Positions 22,832-31,848 of a stretch of 39,072 nt of DNA are shown in pieces. Numbering within the stretch: the stretch's first letter is position 1; the number at the start of each line of letters is the position of its first letter. Source of the stretch: an uncultured Acetatifactor sp. (lineage in GTDB: Bacteria; Bacillota; Clostridia; Lachnospirales; Lachnospiraceae); NCBI GenBank assembly GCA_910586835.1, contig CAJUJU010000039.1, positions 1-39,072 on the forward strand, written 5' to 3'. Under the pieces are notes generated by a model. That model did not search any database. It was not told where the DNA came from and saw only the letters and a program-made list of their open reading frames with translations. The position numbers and the translations under genes were made by a program.

Positions 22832-24863
22832 TCTGGATCATCTCCTTTCCGACGGAAGCAAGGAAGGTGTACAGGCTGTTCCACATGATAGAAATGATAA
22901 TGCCGATCACCGCCACGATAACCATAAATACCACCGTCAAAATAATGCTCTTCACCGTCTCTCCAAAGGTATAGTCATGCACCGTCTGAAGCCCGATGAA
23001 TATGGTGATGACGCTCCAGACGATTCCGATCAGCAGCACCAGGGTCAGCAGAAACGCCTCGTTGTAGGTGAGCACATAGGACACGCAGGTCACCACAAGC
23101 AGGGCGATCATGGCAGGCATCAAGCCGTAGGCCGGAATCATAAAAATCTGCTTAAAGGTGCCGTCTCCGTCGTTGATGCTGGTCACCAAATAATTACAGA
23201 TCACAAACAATCCCAGCAGTACGAAGAAGCCCAGCACGATGGAACCGATATCCATATTTTCCACCTTCACCGTCTGATAGATAAATCCCTTCACCGTCTT
23301 AAACGCCATAAAGTCTACAAAGAACAACAGATAGATCACCGCTGCCGAAAGCACAGAACCCTGCCGCAGCTTGCGGATCTCGTAATAACAGTCCATGGGG
23401 TGTCTCGGTGTCTTCAGTGCGTACAGAATATCCCGCCATACCGGCAGCGATTCAGACTTTGTCTTCACCCGCTGTCCTGCCTTTGCAATTCGGCCGCCGC
23501 ACCGTCTGTCGATCTCTTTCACTGCCTTCTTTAAGATCAGCAGCCCGATCAGCACACCCAGGATCGGCCCCAGCCATTTCTGAATCCACTCGTTCCGCAC
23601 CTCCCAGAAGGACTGGGAATAATAGTCCTTGTTGTTGGCCACCCGGAAATGTTCCAGAGACGCCTCATACTCCTCCGCGTGAAGATAGGCCTTGCCCACG
23701 CCGTTGTGCGCCAGAACGGACATCTGGTTCAGCTTCAGCACCTGGTTCCACTTTTCCATAGCCTCCTCATAGCGCCCCTCCTCGTAGAGGTTCATGGCCG
23801 TGTAGACCGTCCGGGCGTACTCGGTGGGCTTGAAGGACTGCAGATAACCCTTTGTGCCGTCCACCGCCCAGATATTCCCGTCCACATCCACCGCGATAGA
23901 GGGCAGGCTGGCAAACAATCCGGCGATATCCACCGTAGTCACATAGGATCCGAACTCAAAGATCTCCTCCCCGTTCTTGGAGTAGATGTTGATATAACCG
24001 GAGGCAGAGCAGGTATAGATCAGCCCGTTTGCATCCACATACACATCCGTCAGATTGTCAAAGGACCAGACGTTGTTCTTGAACATGTTTCCGCCGTTGG
24101 TGCTGTGCTTTTTCATACCGTTGCGGTTGGTTCCGCTGGTAGCGGTATAGACGATTCCGTTCCGGTCCACAAACACATTGGCAAACACCGTGGGATTGAT
24201 ATCCACCAGGTTGGCCAGCTGCTCTCTGGTAAACAACAGCTGCTGCAGCCGCTGGGAAAAGCTCAGGTCGGCGTCGTTCACCGCAAAATACCCCAAAAAT
24301 TCTCCCGTCTTTGCCAGCTGGATCACGCCGTTGTACACGCCCTCACCGATCAGGTATACGTTTCCGCCGCCGTCCACCGCCACCCGCTTGGGCTCGTAGT
24401 TGGTATCCGCAAAGATCGGCGCGTCCGGCCTGGTCAGCTTATTCAACAGGTTAAAATCCCGGTCAAAAATCAGTACGGCCTTTGCACCCGTATCCGCGAC
24501 GTAGATATCTCCGTTTTCCGTCACATAGACACCTCTGGGACCGGTCATCTCGCCGCTCTCCAGAATTCCCGCCACCTGCCCCTGCGCAATATCATACTTG
24601 ATGACCCGCTTGTTTCCGGTGTCGGCTATGTACAGCATATTGTCCTCGTCGATGAACAGATCCTCCGGGGAGGAAAGCCCCAGCTCCGTCACCGTCTTAT
24701 CCGGCAGATAGGCATCCTGGGTTCTCTCCCAGTTCTTATCCTCGTCCGCCGCGTAGGTGTAGGAAGTAGCCTGGTTGGCGCTTGCCGTCATGGGAAGCTG
24801 CAGGGCCAGAAGCGCCAGCATCGGGAGGAGCAGAATACTTTTCAGTTTACTGTGTTTTTTCAT
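22821..24863 (-). CDS. NHL-repeat, TPR and YIP1 membrane protein
   Basis: A 680-residue protein with a signal peptide (about 1-29, ending MTASA), then NHL repeats of a beta-propeller (about 60-345; EDLFIDEDNMLYIADTGNKRVIKYD and GDIYVADTGAKAVLIFD are copies), a TPR-like helical part (about 350-415, LYEEGRYEEAMEKWNQVL), a membrane segment (about 430-450), and a C-terminal YIP1 domain with about five membrane segments (about 480-675). The propeller should face outside. Function unknown; proximity suggests it senses or scaffolds sugar uptake. It sits between permease pair 1 and DUF5696. Confidence 0.82.
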   Translation of the reverse strand: MKKHSKLKSILLLPMLALLALQLPMTASANQATSYTYAADEDKNWERTQDAYLPDKTVTELGLSSPEDLFIDEDNMLYIADTGNKRVIKYDIAQGQVAGILESGEMTGPRGVYVTENGDIYVADTGAKAVLIFDRDFNLLNKLTRPDAPIFADTNYEPKRVAVDGGGNVYLIGEGVYNGVIQLAKTGEFLGYFAVNDADLSFSQRLQQLLFTREQLANLVDINPTVFANVFVDRNGIVYTATSGTNRNGMKKHSTNGGNMFKNNVWSFDNLTDVYVDANGLIYTCSASGYINIYSKNGEEIFEFGSYVTTVDIAGLFASLPSIAVDVDGNIWAVDGTKGYLQSFKPTEYARTVYTAMNLYEEGRYEEAMEKWNQVLKLNQMSVLAHNGVGKAYLHAEEYEASLEHFRVANNKDYYSQSFWEVRNEWIQKWLGPILGVLIGLLILKKAVKEIDRRCGGRIAKAGQRVKTKSESLPVWRDILYALKTPRHPMDCYYEIRKLRQGSVLSAAVIYLLFFVDFMAFKTVKGFIYQTVKVENMDIGSIVLGFFVLLGLFVICNYLVTSINDGDGTFKQIFMIPAYGLMPAMIALLVVTCVSYVLTYNEAFLLTLVLLIGIVWSVITIFIGLQTVHDYTFGETVKSIILTVVFMVIVAVIGIIISIMWNSLYTFLASVGKEMIQNVF

Positions 24864-24876
24864 CGCTCTCTCCTTC

Positions 24877-25767
24877 CTACTTGATGCCGGAATGGCTCAT
24901 GGTATTCATCACCTGAGACTGCATACAGATAAAGATAATCAGGTTTGGCAGAAACAGCAGTACCGATGCCGCCGCCGTCATGCCCGCCGCCGCTATGGTG
25001 TTGTTGGTTGACAGGGAATTCAGGTAATAAGCAAGGGTCCGCATGGTGTCGTTGTTCACATAATTGTTGGAGGCTTCCGTGGCCATCCACACCTGCTGGA
25101 AAGTCAGCACGATGGAGGTAGCCAAAGCCGGGCGGATCAGCGGCACAATGATTTTTCTCACGATGGTCAGCTCCCTTGCGCCGTCCATCACCGCCGCCTC
25201 GATCAGCGCGTCCGGAATCTGATCCGTAAACTGCTTTACCAGAAACAGCCCCACCGGCATGGCCGCCAGCGGCAGCACATGTACCAGCCAGGTGTCCGTC
25301 AGGTGCAGCCTGGTGATTACCAGATATCTGGAGATGGCCACCGCAGTAGGCACAAACATCAGTGCCAGCTGGTTGATTTCAAAGAGAGCCGCCTTGCCCT
25401 TGAAGTTCTTTTTTGCAAAAGTGTACGCGCCCAGGATGGTGATCACCAGGTTCAGCGCCACTGTCATCAGCGTCACCAGCACGGAGTTTAACAGATAGCG
25501 CAGCATGGGCACCCCCGTTGTGCTGGAAAGAGCAAACAGACTCTTGAAATTATTCATGGTAGGATTGTGCGCTATAATGTGGGGCGGGAAGGCAAACAGC
25601 TCGCCCAGCGGCATGAACGCACGGTTGATCAGCATGATCACCGGCAGAATCATAAACACTGCCAACGGAATCAGAATGATATAAAACTTCACCTGTCCCG
25701 CGGAAAAGTTTCTCGGATTAATGCGGGAACCCTGGAAATCTCCGCGTTTTTGTTTCCTCTTCTTCAT
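24877..25767 (-). CDS. Sugar ABC transporter permease, MalG/LplC type (pair 1)
   Basis: A 296-residue membrane protein with six predicted membrane segments and an EAA loop IEAAVMDGARELTIVRKI. It is the partner of the MalF-type permease encoded 11 bases upstream. The stop lies 13 bases before the YIP1 start. The N-terminus has a Lys/Arg-rich cytoplasmic tail. GGGGG precedes the ATG. Confidence 0.9.
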   Translation of the reverse strand: MKKRKQKRGDFQGSRINPRNFSAGQVKFYIILIPLAVFMILPVIMLINRAFMPLGELFAFPPHIIAHNPTMNNFKSLFALSSTTGVPMLRYLLNSVLVTLMTVALNLVITILGAYTFAKKNFKGKAALFEINQLALMFVPTAVAISRYLVITRLHLTDTWLVHVLPLAAMPVGLFLVKQFTDQIPDALIEAAVMDGARELTIVRKIIVPLIRPALATSIVLTFQQVWMATEASNNYVNNDTMRTLAYYLNSLSTNNTIAAAGMTAAASVLLFLPNLIIFICMQSQVMNTMSHSGIK

Positions 25768-25778
25768 CGCAATTCCCC

Positions 25779-26699
25779 CTAATCGTTGTCGCCAAATAAC
25801 CGGCCTGCCACCATGTTGAAGCCGTATACCACAAGCAGCAGAACCACGGAGATCGCCGCCGCATATCCCATCTCGTACCGCAGGAAGCCGTAGTCGTCGA
25901 TGTGGTTGGTAATCAGCTGACCGGAATAATTAGGCGTCGGGTTGGCGCCGCTTAAGGTCACGCCGATCCAGCCCATGTTGAAGGCGTTCACGATAGCCAT
26001 CACCGCGCCGAAGAACATCTGAGGCTTCATGGATGGCACCGTGATATAAATAATCTCCTGAAAACGATTCCGGATGCCGTCCACATAAGCCGCCTCATAC
26101 AGCTCCTGGTCGATGTTCAGGATACCGGATATCATGGAAAGGAAACCGATACCCATGGCCGACCAGAGCGACACGATAATCATAATCAGCATAAAGTAAT
26201 CGCTGGTCAGCAGGAACTGAATCGGTGTGTCGATCAGCCCCAGCCGCAGCAGAATGCTGTTAAACCAGCCGGACTGGTCGCCAGAGAAAATGGTCTTCCA
26301 GATCACGCCGATAAACACGCCGCCCAGCATGGAGGGCGTATAGATGCACAGGGCCAGAATGGTTCTGGGAAGAGGCTGGATCTGCGCCAGCATCCACGCC
26401 AGCAAAAAGGAAATCACATAGCCCCCGGGACCCACAATCAACGCATAGAGAAAAGTATTGGGCAACACATATTTCAAAAATACCTCATCCTGGGTAAACA
26501 GGGTGATATAATTCAGCAGTCCGGTAAAGGAGGGCTCATTGATCACGTCAAAGTAAGTGAAGGACAGGCCCATGGCAATGATCACCGGAACCAGAATAAA
26601 GGTGGAAAACAATATGATGTAGGGCAGCAGCATCAGGTACGCCTTGCCGTCCTCTTTTGTAAAGCGCCGTGTTTTTTTATTCTTCTTTACTGGCTGCAT
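25779..26699 (-). CDS. Sugar ABC transporter permease, MalF/LplB type (pair 1)
   Basis: A 306-residue membrane protein with six predicted segments, a Lys-rich cytoplasmic N-terminus (MQPVKKNKKTRRF) and an EAA loop YEAAYVDGIRNRFQEIIYI, in which the usual Ala after Asp-Gly is Ile. Its ATG lies 13 bases inside the end of the solute-binding gene, with GGAGGTGAG upstream, so both are coupled. This places the anchored binding protein and this pair in one transport unit. Confidence 0.9.
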   Translation of the reverse strand: MQPVKKNKKTRRFTKEDGKAYLMLLPYIILFSTFILVPVIIAMGLSFTYFDVINEPSFTGLLNYITLFTQDEVFLKYVLPNTFLYALIVGPGGYVISFLLAWMLAQIQPLPRTILALCIYTPSMLGGVFIGVIWKTIFSGDQSGWFNSILLRLGLIDTPIQFLLTSDYFMLIMIIVSLWSAMGIGFLSMISGILNIDQELYEAAYVDGIRNRFQEIIYITVPSMKPQMFFGAVMAIVNAFNMGWIGVTLSGANPTPNYSGQLITNHIDDYGFLRYEMGYAAAISVVLLLVVYGFNMVAGRLFGDND

Positions 26700-29600
26700 G
26701 CCTGCTCACCTCCCTCTTTTGCCCGGTCCATCTGCTCCTGGATCCAGTCCACGTCCCGGATCACATAATCCTTCAGCGGATTCCCCGATTCGTCATAATA
26801 GCCGAGCTCCTGCATTTTCTTTCTGATCTCACGGTTGATGGCGATCACCTTCTCGTCCGCCGCAACCTGAGCCGAGGTGCCGTCAAACACCATGGCGTTC
26901 CAGATATCGGAAATGGATCGCTCCAGCAGATACTGTCCCGGCGTTCTGGGCACATCCCGCAGCTCCCGCACCATATCCAGAATGATTTCCTTGTCCTCCT
27001 GGCCGATGGGGGCCTGTTCCAGCGCCGCCACATTGGAGGGCAGCCAGAAATAAGTATCTCCGTAGGTGGAACGCAGGGTATAGGTGTACTCCACCTGGGT
27101 CTCCTCGCTGGTCCACCACTTCAGAAACTCCCATGCCTCATCTGCCATGTCGGTTTCTCCAAAAATAACGCCGCCGCTGCCGTTTGCCACAAAGTTTCTG
27201 TTGATGCTGCCGTCCTCCTGCACCGTTCCCAGATAAGGCGCCAGCTCCCACTGCCCCTCCAGCTCCGTGGCTCCGTTCCGGATCAGCACATAGGTGTTGG
27301 AGTCAATGATTCCTATGGGCAAAACGGAATAGCGGAAGGAATTGAAAAATTCCTGCACCTGGGTATCCAGGGAGTAAGCCACAAACAGCTCTCCCAGGCG
27401 CTTCAGCCCCTTCACCGCACCCGGCTGATCGATGGCTGTCATGGTGCCGTCCTCCGCATAGAGCCGTCCTCCGTTCTGAAAGATCAGCGGCGTGGTCTGA
27501 TAAAACCATTTATAACCCACACCCGAGGATATATTGTGGTAAAAATTCATGCCGTAACGCTGCAGTCCGGGCAGCAGATCGATCAGCTCATCCCAGGTAT
27601 CCGGCACCTCCAGCCCCAGATTTTCGAAGATATCCGTGCGGTAAATCACCGCGTCAAAATCCAGGGTTTCAGGTATGGCATAGATGCCCTGGTTATAGGT
27701 ATAGGGAACCAGCGCTCCCGCAACAAAGCGGTTTGCAACCTCCCAATAATCCTCAAACTGTGTCATATCGTACAGCGCCCCACGGCAGGCCAGGTCAAAG
27801 GGCATATGAGAACTTAAACCCAGCGCCACATCCGGCGTCTCCCCTGCCGCACAGGCCAGGGTCAGCTTGTTGGCATCCGGCATGACGGAGATCTTTACCT
27901 TGATACCCGTCTTGGGGGTAAATTCCGTGTCCGCCAGCTTCTGCAGAAGATCCACATGAGTCAGCGCCCTGGAAACCCAGATATTCAGCTCGTCCTCCTG
28001 TGCCGAGGTAGTCCTGTACTTCTCGGAGACAAAGGAATAATATACTGTTTGAATACTGTTTCCCAGCTTTGCGAAAACCCCCGCCCTGGCTTTTGGCATC
28101 TTATCCTGGCCAAGGGCATAGATGGCATCCAGTGAAAAATTCACGTTCATGATGGACGAAGTAAACTTGCTCACCGCCACCAGCACGGAGTTATCCGCCC
28201 CGGTCAGGCTTGTGGTGTAGAGGGCGATTTCGTCCGGATACTCAGCCATATCATCAATGAAGATCTCCGCCTTATCCAGATAGGACAACAGCGCGCCGTT
28301 TACGCCGTACTCCGACTCATTCTGGAGTTCAAAGCGGATATGCTGCAGAATGGTCTTGTACGCCGCCAGATAATCCGGAATCTCCGGAATATACTGGGTC
28401 ATCTTCCAGGTTCTGTACTTATCCGCATCCTGGCCCGAAATCTTTTTGATATCCAGGGTCAGCTGGGTCACATGCTCCGCGATCAACTGGCCGTACCGCC
28501 AGGCCGACATCACCGGCTCCATCTCCGCCTTCAGGGTCAGGGTGTGCTCTCCTGCCGTCAGATAAATATCATAGGGCTTCCCCTCCTCATCCGACAGGAT
28601 CTCGTTGGCCCAGCCGCTGTCACTGTAGGGAAAAGCATAGCACTCCAGCTCTTTAAAAGGCACCTTTCCGTCGATGCGTATACTCTCGAAGGAGCTGAAC
28701 TCCTCCTTGTCGTTCATATAATGGAATCCCAGCCGGTACAGACCGTCCTGCTCAACCCGGAACCGATAGCTGATCTCATTTCCCGGCTTGGTCCAGGACA
28801 ACGTATTCAGCAGCTTATACTCCGCATCGTAAGGGGTCATGGCGGGATCTGCCGTTGACTTGTAGATAATCTCCGCCGAATTCTTTGCGGTATATTCCGT
28901 CGCGCCGATCAGGATGGTAGCCTCCTTCGGCACAAGCTGTCTGTCCCCGTATTGGGCCTGATACTCCGCATAGGCAGGGACATCGTCCGCGGGCGCCTCC
29001 ACATAGAGATTTCCCAGCGCAAGGCCTCCGTTGGAACGATTAGACAGGGTGACTGTGTTTTCCCCTGCCTCCAGTGTCATATATAAAGGGTGTGTGGAGG
29101 AATAGGTGTTGTTGTACAGCCAACTGCGCCTCCATTCGTTTACACGGCTCTGTGTAGGCGCGATCTCGTCGCCGTAGCGATCCTTCAGATACTCCTCCAC
29201 CGAATCCTGCCAGTAGAGTGAAAGCTCCACCGTCTTCCACTCCTGATACGGAGCCTCTCCGTTCAGCCTGACTTCCACCGTGTAATCCAGATAGGAATTG
29301 CCGGCAGAAAAATAGTCCACCGCCAGACAATACACTCCCGCTTTTTCCACGTTAATTTTGTATTCCGCGCTTTCCTCATAGTCAAGCACTACGGCTTTTC
29401 CTTCATAGTCAGGCTGCCCGTCGCCGGCTTCATACTCCTTCGCCCCGCCGGACGGAGCCGCCTGGAAGCTCCCCTCGCCGTAGTCCGCGTCCAGATACAT
29501 CAGATAATCTGTATACATGTAGTCCGAAGAGACGAGGGAATCCGACAAAAGCTCGTAGGCCTGCCTCAGTTCTTCAGGGCTGACATCCTCCACATACTCG

Positions 29601-29704
29601 GCACGGTTCATATTAAAAATCAGATAAAGGAACCCGCCGCACAGCGCGGCCGCGGCAGCTGCTATGATACCCTTTTTTAAAATCCTCGCCTTTTTCCACT
29701 TCAT
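26687..29704 (-). CDS. Membrane-anchored sugar-binding protein with extra N-terminal domains
   Basis: A 1005-residue protein, about twice the length of normal family 1 solute-binding proteins. An N-terminal membrane segment (about 11-32, with no usable lipobox) anchors it outside the cell. Two galactose-binding-like beta-sandwich domains follow (about 85-235, with YKINVEKAGVYCLAVDYFS; about 255-425, with YRFRVEQDGLYRLGFHYMN). A helical region comes next (about 425-590), then an extracellular solute-binding domain (about 595-980, with TGIKVKISVMPDANKL and AYSLDTQVQEFFN). It may gather polymer fragments and pass them to permease pair 1, which it overlaps. Confidence 0.8.
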   Translation of the reverse strand: MKWKKARILKKGIIAAAAAALCGGFLYLIFNMNRAEYVEDVSPEELRQAYELLSDSLVSSDYMYTDYLMYLDADYGEGSFQAAPSGGAKEYEAGDGQPDYEGKAVVLDYEESAEYKINVEKAGVYCLAVDYFSAGNSYLDYTVEVRLNGEAPYQEWKTVELSLYWQDSVEEYLKDRYGDEIAPTQSRVNEWRRSWLYNNTYSSTHPLYMTLEAGENTVTLSNRSNGGLALGNLYVEAPADDVPAYAEYQAQYGDRQLVPKEATILIGATEYTAKNSAEIIYKSTADPAMTPYDAEYKLLNTLSWTKPGNEISYRFRVEQDGLYRLGFHYMNDKEEFSSFESIRIDGKVPFKELECYAFPYSDSGWANEILSDEEGKPYDIYLTAGEHTLTLKAEMEPVMSAWRYGQLIAEHVTQLTLDIKKISGQDADKYRTWKMTQYIPEIPDYLAAYKTILQHIRFELQNESEYGVNGALLSYLDKAEIFIDDMAEYPDEIALYTTSLTGADNSVLVAVSKFTSSIMNVNFSLDAIYALGQDKMPKARAGVFAKLGNSIQTVYYSFVSEKYRTTSAQEDELNIWVSRALTHVDLLQKLADTEFTPKTGIKVKISVMPDANKLTLACAAGETPDVALGLSSHMPFDLACRGALYDMTQFEDYWEVANRFVAGALVPYTYNQGIYAIPETLDFDAVIYRTDIFENLGLEVPDTWDELIDLLPGLQRYGMNFYHNISSGVGYKWFYQTTPLIFQNGGRLYAEDGTMTAIDQPGAVKGLKRLGELFVAYSLDTQVQEFFNSFRYSVLPIGIIDSNTYVLIRNGATELEGQWELAPYLGTVQEDGSINRNFVANGSGGVIFGETDMADEAWEFLKWWTSEETQVEYTYTLRSTYGDTYFWLPSNVAALEQAPIGQEDKEIILDMVRELRDVPRTPGQYLLERSISDIWNAMVFDGTSAQVAADEKVIAINREIRKKMQELGYYDESGNPLKDYVIRDVDWIQEQMDRAKEGGEQACSQ

Positions 29705-29720
29705 GAATGTGCTCCTTACT

Positions 29721-29841
29721 AAAAAGAAGGACTCATTATCTCCACGCTATGTGTCTTATAACAAGTCCTTCCTCTTCTGATTGCGCTAACTCCCTGGGAA
29801 CTGTCAATGACAATTCCTTTTACCTGCGGCACCACTGCCGC
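29721..29841 (-). terminator. Attenuator-like hairpins after the lipoprotein SBP gene
   Basis: On the minus strand a GCGGCA/TGCCGC hairpin (29826-29841) is followed by an 8-base stem GAAGGACT/AGTCCTTC (29764-29771, 29726-29733) with a 30-base loop and then TTTTT (29725-29721). It lies just after the binding protein gene and 17 bases before the next ATG. Partial termination would give more binding protein than downstream products. Confidence 0.55.
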
Positions 29842-29869
29842 TCAGATTCAAAACATTACGGGAATTCCC

Positions 29870-31612
29870 TTAGAAATCGGAATCCGTCAATCCGTAGTAG
29901 GTCTTCAGACCTGCCTTCATGTTCTCTTCCGCCTCTGCCAGTCTCTCCTTGGACTTGGTATTCCAATCAGGCAGATTTGCCTTGATGGTATCCAGCCAGC
30001 CGGGATCGGTCTCGCCCACGCCGGAGATGTCCTTATTTGTCATGTTGTTCCACTCGTTCAGGCAGTTCACCTCAGAGCCGTCCACCATAACCTTGATCGG
30101 ATAGCACTTGTCAGAGAAGTCATAGATGGCGCCTTCCTCCCAGAGCTTCAGCACATACTGGAAGCCGGGCATCAGATCTGCGTCTGCAAAACGGTCATGG
30201 CCGCCGCCGTTGTACCAGATCTCCATCTGCTTGTCAAATTCCTCACCCGTCACCAGAGGGAAGGAATCGTTAATGGCATACTTCATGGTACCGTTATCAT
30301 TGTACATCTGATCGGCTCTCGCCTGCATTGCCTCTGTGGAACCGCACCAGTAGGAACCGAAGGCATAAGCCAGATCCATCTTTGCCTTTTCCTCGTCGCT
30401 GAGCGCGGGATCACCGTCGTCCATCGCATAATTGTGCAGGGCCATGGGGTCAATTACAATACCCACATTGTTGCCGCGGTAATCGGTGGAAGGTCTGGGA
30501 TAGATATCCCAGTCACCGGACTGGATGGCATTCTCAGGCCAGGTGCCGTCCTCGTTCTGCCCCAGAGCCGCAGAGTTGAAGAACCAGGGATCTCCCGCAT
30601 TGGTAAGCACATAGTTCTTGCAGAAGAACTTGTAGCTCCACCAGCCGCCGTCCTCCATGATTGCAGTGTCGATTGCGCCTTCATTGTACTTCGCCCACAC
30701 TTCGGCGGAAGACCACTTGGGAATATAATCCAACAGACTCATTACCTGTTCGGAGGTAATGTCAAATTCCTTGCCCTCCTTCAATGCGGCGTTCACGGTA
30801 TCCGTACCTGTGCCGATGAACTTGGTGGAGGAATCACCGTAGATCAGTCCCCAGAAGGTGGTGTTGTTCGCAGAGGTTACAAAGTCCGTATACTCGTCGA
30901 TGGTCCAGTCGGGATCGGGGGTGTCGATGTTGTTTACTTCAGCCAGCTCCTTGTTCACATACACACCCCAGGGAAGCAGATACTGAGGCAGTCCTGCCTG
31001 CACACCGTAATAATTCATCATACCCATGATAGAGCTGTTGAAGGACTGATACAGCGGGTCGTCGGCATAGACGGACATATCCGCCACCATTCCCTCCGCC
31101 ACGTCCTGGGGAAGAGCCATGGAGCAGTAGATATCCGGATATTTTCCGTGCTCCGCCTTGAAGTTCTCCATCTCCTGATCCCAGGAGGTGTCATTTCCGT
31201 TTCCGTCTCCGGTTTTTGCATACAGATTGATCTTCACATTGGGATACATCTCGTTAAACTTCTTTGCCATGGCATAGATCATTGCCACGTTTCCGCTGGT
31301 CAGGTCTTCCTTCTCGTCAGCGTCCCAATGACCCATATCCGCATGATAAACGCTGTCGCCGGACCAGGTCATAATGTCGATCTCACCGCTCACCTGAGGA
31401 TCCAGCGTCATATAAAAGGGAGTCGTGTTCACTTCCTCGCCGCCGTTGTCCGCGCTGTCGCCGTTTCCGTCCTGTCCCTCGCTCTGCTGGGAGTTTCCGC
31501 CGCCGTCAGCAGAACCCGACTGCTGATCTCCTGCGTCATTACCGCAGCCTGCCAGCAAACCTGCCGTCATGGATGCCGCAAGCAGCAGTCCCAAAAATCT
31601 CTTTGCTTTCAT
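29870..31612 (-). CDS. Extracellular sugar-binding lipoprotein
   Basis: A 580-residue family 1 solute-binding protein. The signal peptide ends in the lipobox LLAGC, with the lipidated Cys at residue 23, followed by a Ser/Gly/Asp/Glu-rich linker (about 24-58). The rest is a two-lobed binding domain (for example SGEIDIMTWSGD, PNVKINLYAKTGDG, YANEGAIDTAI-like helices). It is the first transport gene of the operon and is separated from downstream genes by an attenuator-like hairpin. AATGGAGGATATTT precedes the ATG. It may serve permease pair 1 or 2. Confidence 0.9.
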   Translation of the reverse strand: MKAKRFLGLLLAASMTAGLLAGCGNDAGDQQSGSADGGGNSQQSEGQDGNGDSADNGGEEVNTTPFYMTLDPQVSGEIDIMTWSGDSVYHADMGHWDADEKEDLTSGNVAMIYAMAKKFNEMYPNVKINLYAKTGDGNGNDTSWDQEMENFKAEHGKYPDIYCSMALPQDVAEGMVADMSVYADDPLYQSFNSSIMGMMNYYGVQAGLPQYLLPWGVYVNKELAEVNNIDTPDPDWTIDEYTDFVTSANNTTFWGLIYGDSSTKFIGTGTDTVNAALKEGKEFDITSEQVMSLLDYIPKWSSAEVWAKYNEGAIDTAIMEDGGWWSYKFFCKNYVLTNAGDPWFFNSAALGQNEDGTWPENAIQSGDWDIYPRPSTDYRGNNVGIVIDPMALHNYAMDDGDPALSDEEKAKMDLAYAFGSYWCGSTEAMQARADQMYNDNGTMKYAINDSFPLVTGEEFDKQMEIWYNGGGHDRFADADLMPGFQYVLKLWEEGAIYDFSDKCYPIKVMVDGSEVNCLNEWNNMTNKDISGVGETDPGWLDTIKANLPDWNTKSKERLAEAEENMKAGLKTYYGLTDSDF

Positions 31613-31848
31613 AAATATCCTCCATTTCTATTGATAACAGGCCTTTGCCGCCCCGCATCCTTTGCGGGGCAGTCTGTTCTGTCGCCTGTAACAATCCAGC
31701 CATTACGCCTCTTTGTTTCCCTAAAGGCAATATTCCCGATCTTTCGTTATGATGTTGTGTCGTTATGCCGCACCCGGCACAGGTTAATCGCTCAAACCGC
31801 ACTGACCTCCCGGAAAAACCTTTCCCTCTCCGTCACACGGCACCGGAA
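31613..31848 (-). other. Structured leader between GH55-like gene and SBP gene
   Basis: The 236-base gap holds a perfect 7-base GC-rich hairpin (CCCCGCA at 31651-31657, TGCGGGG at 31663-31669) enclosed by a further ACAGGC/GCCTGT pair, close upstream of the SBP ribosome binding site. No clear promoter or T-run was seen. It may separate expression of the enzyme and the binding protein. Confidence 0.45.
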
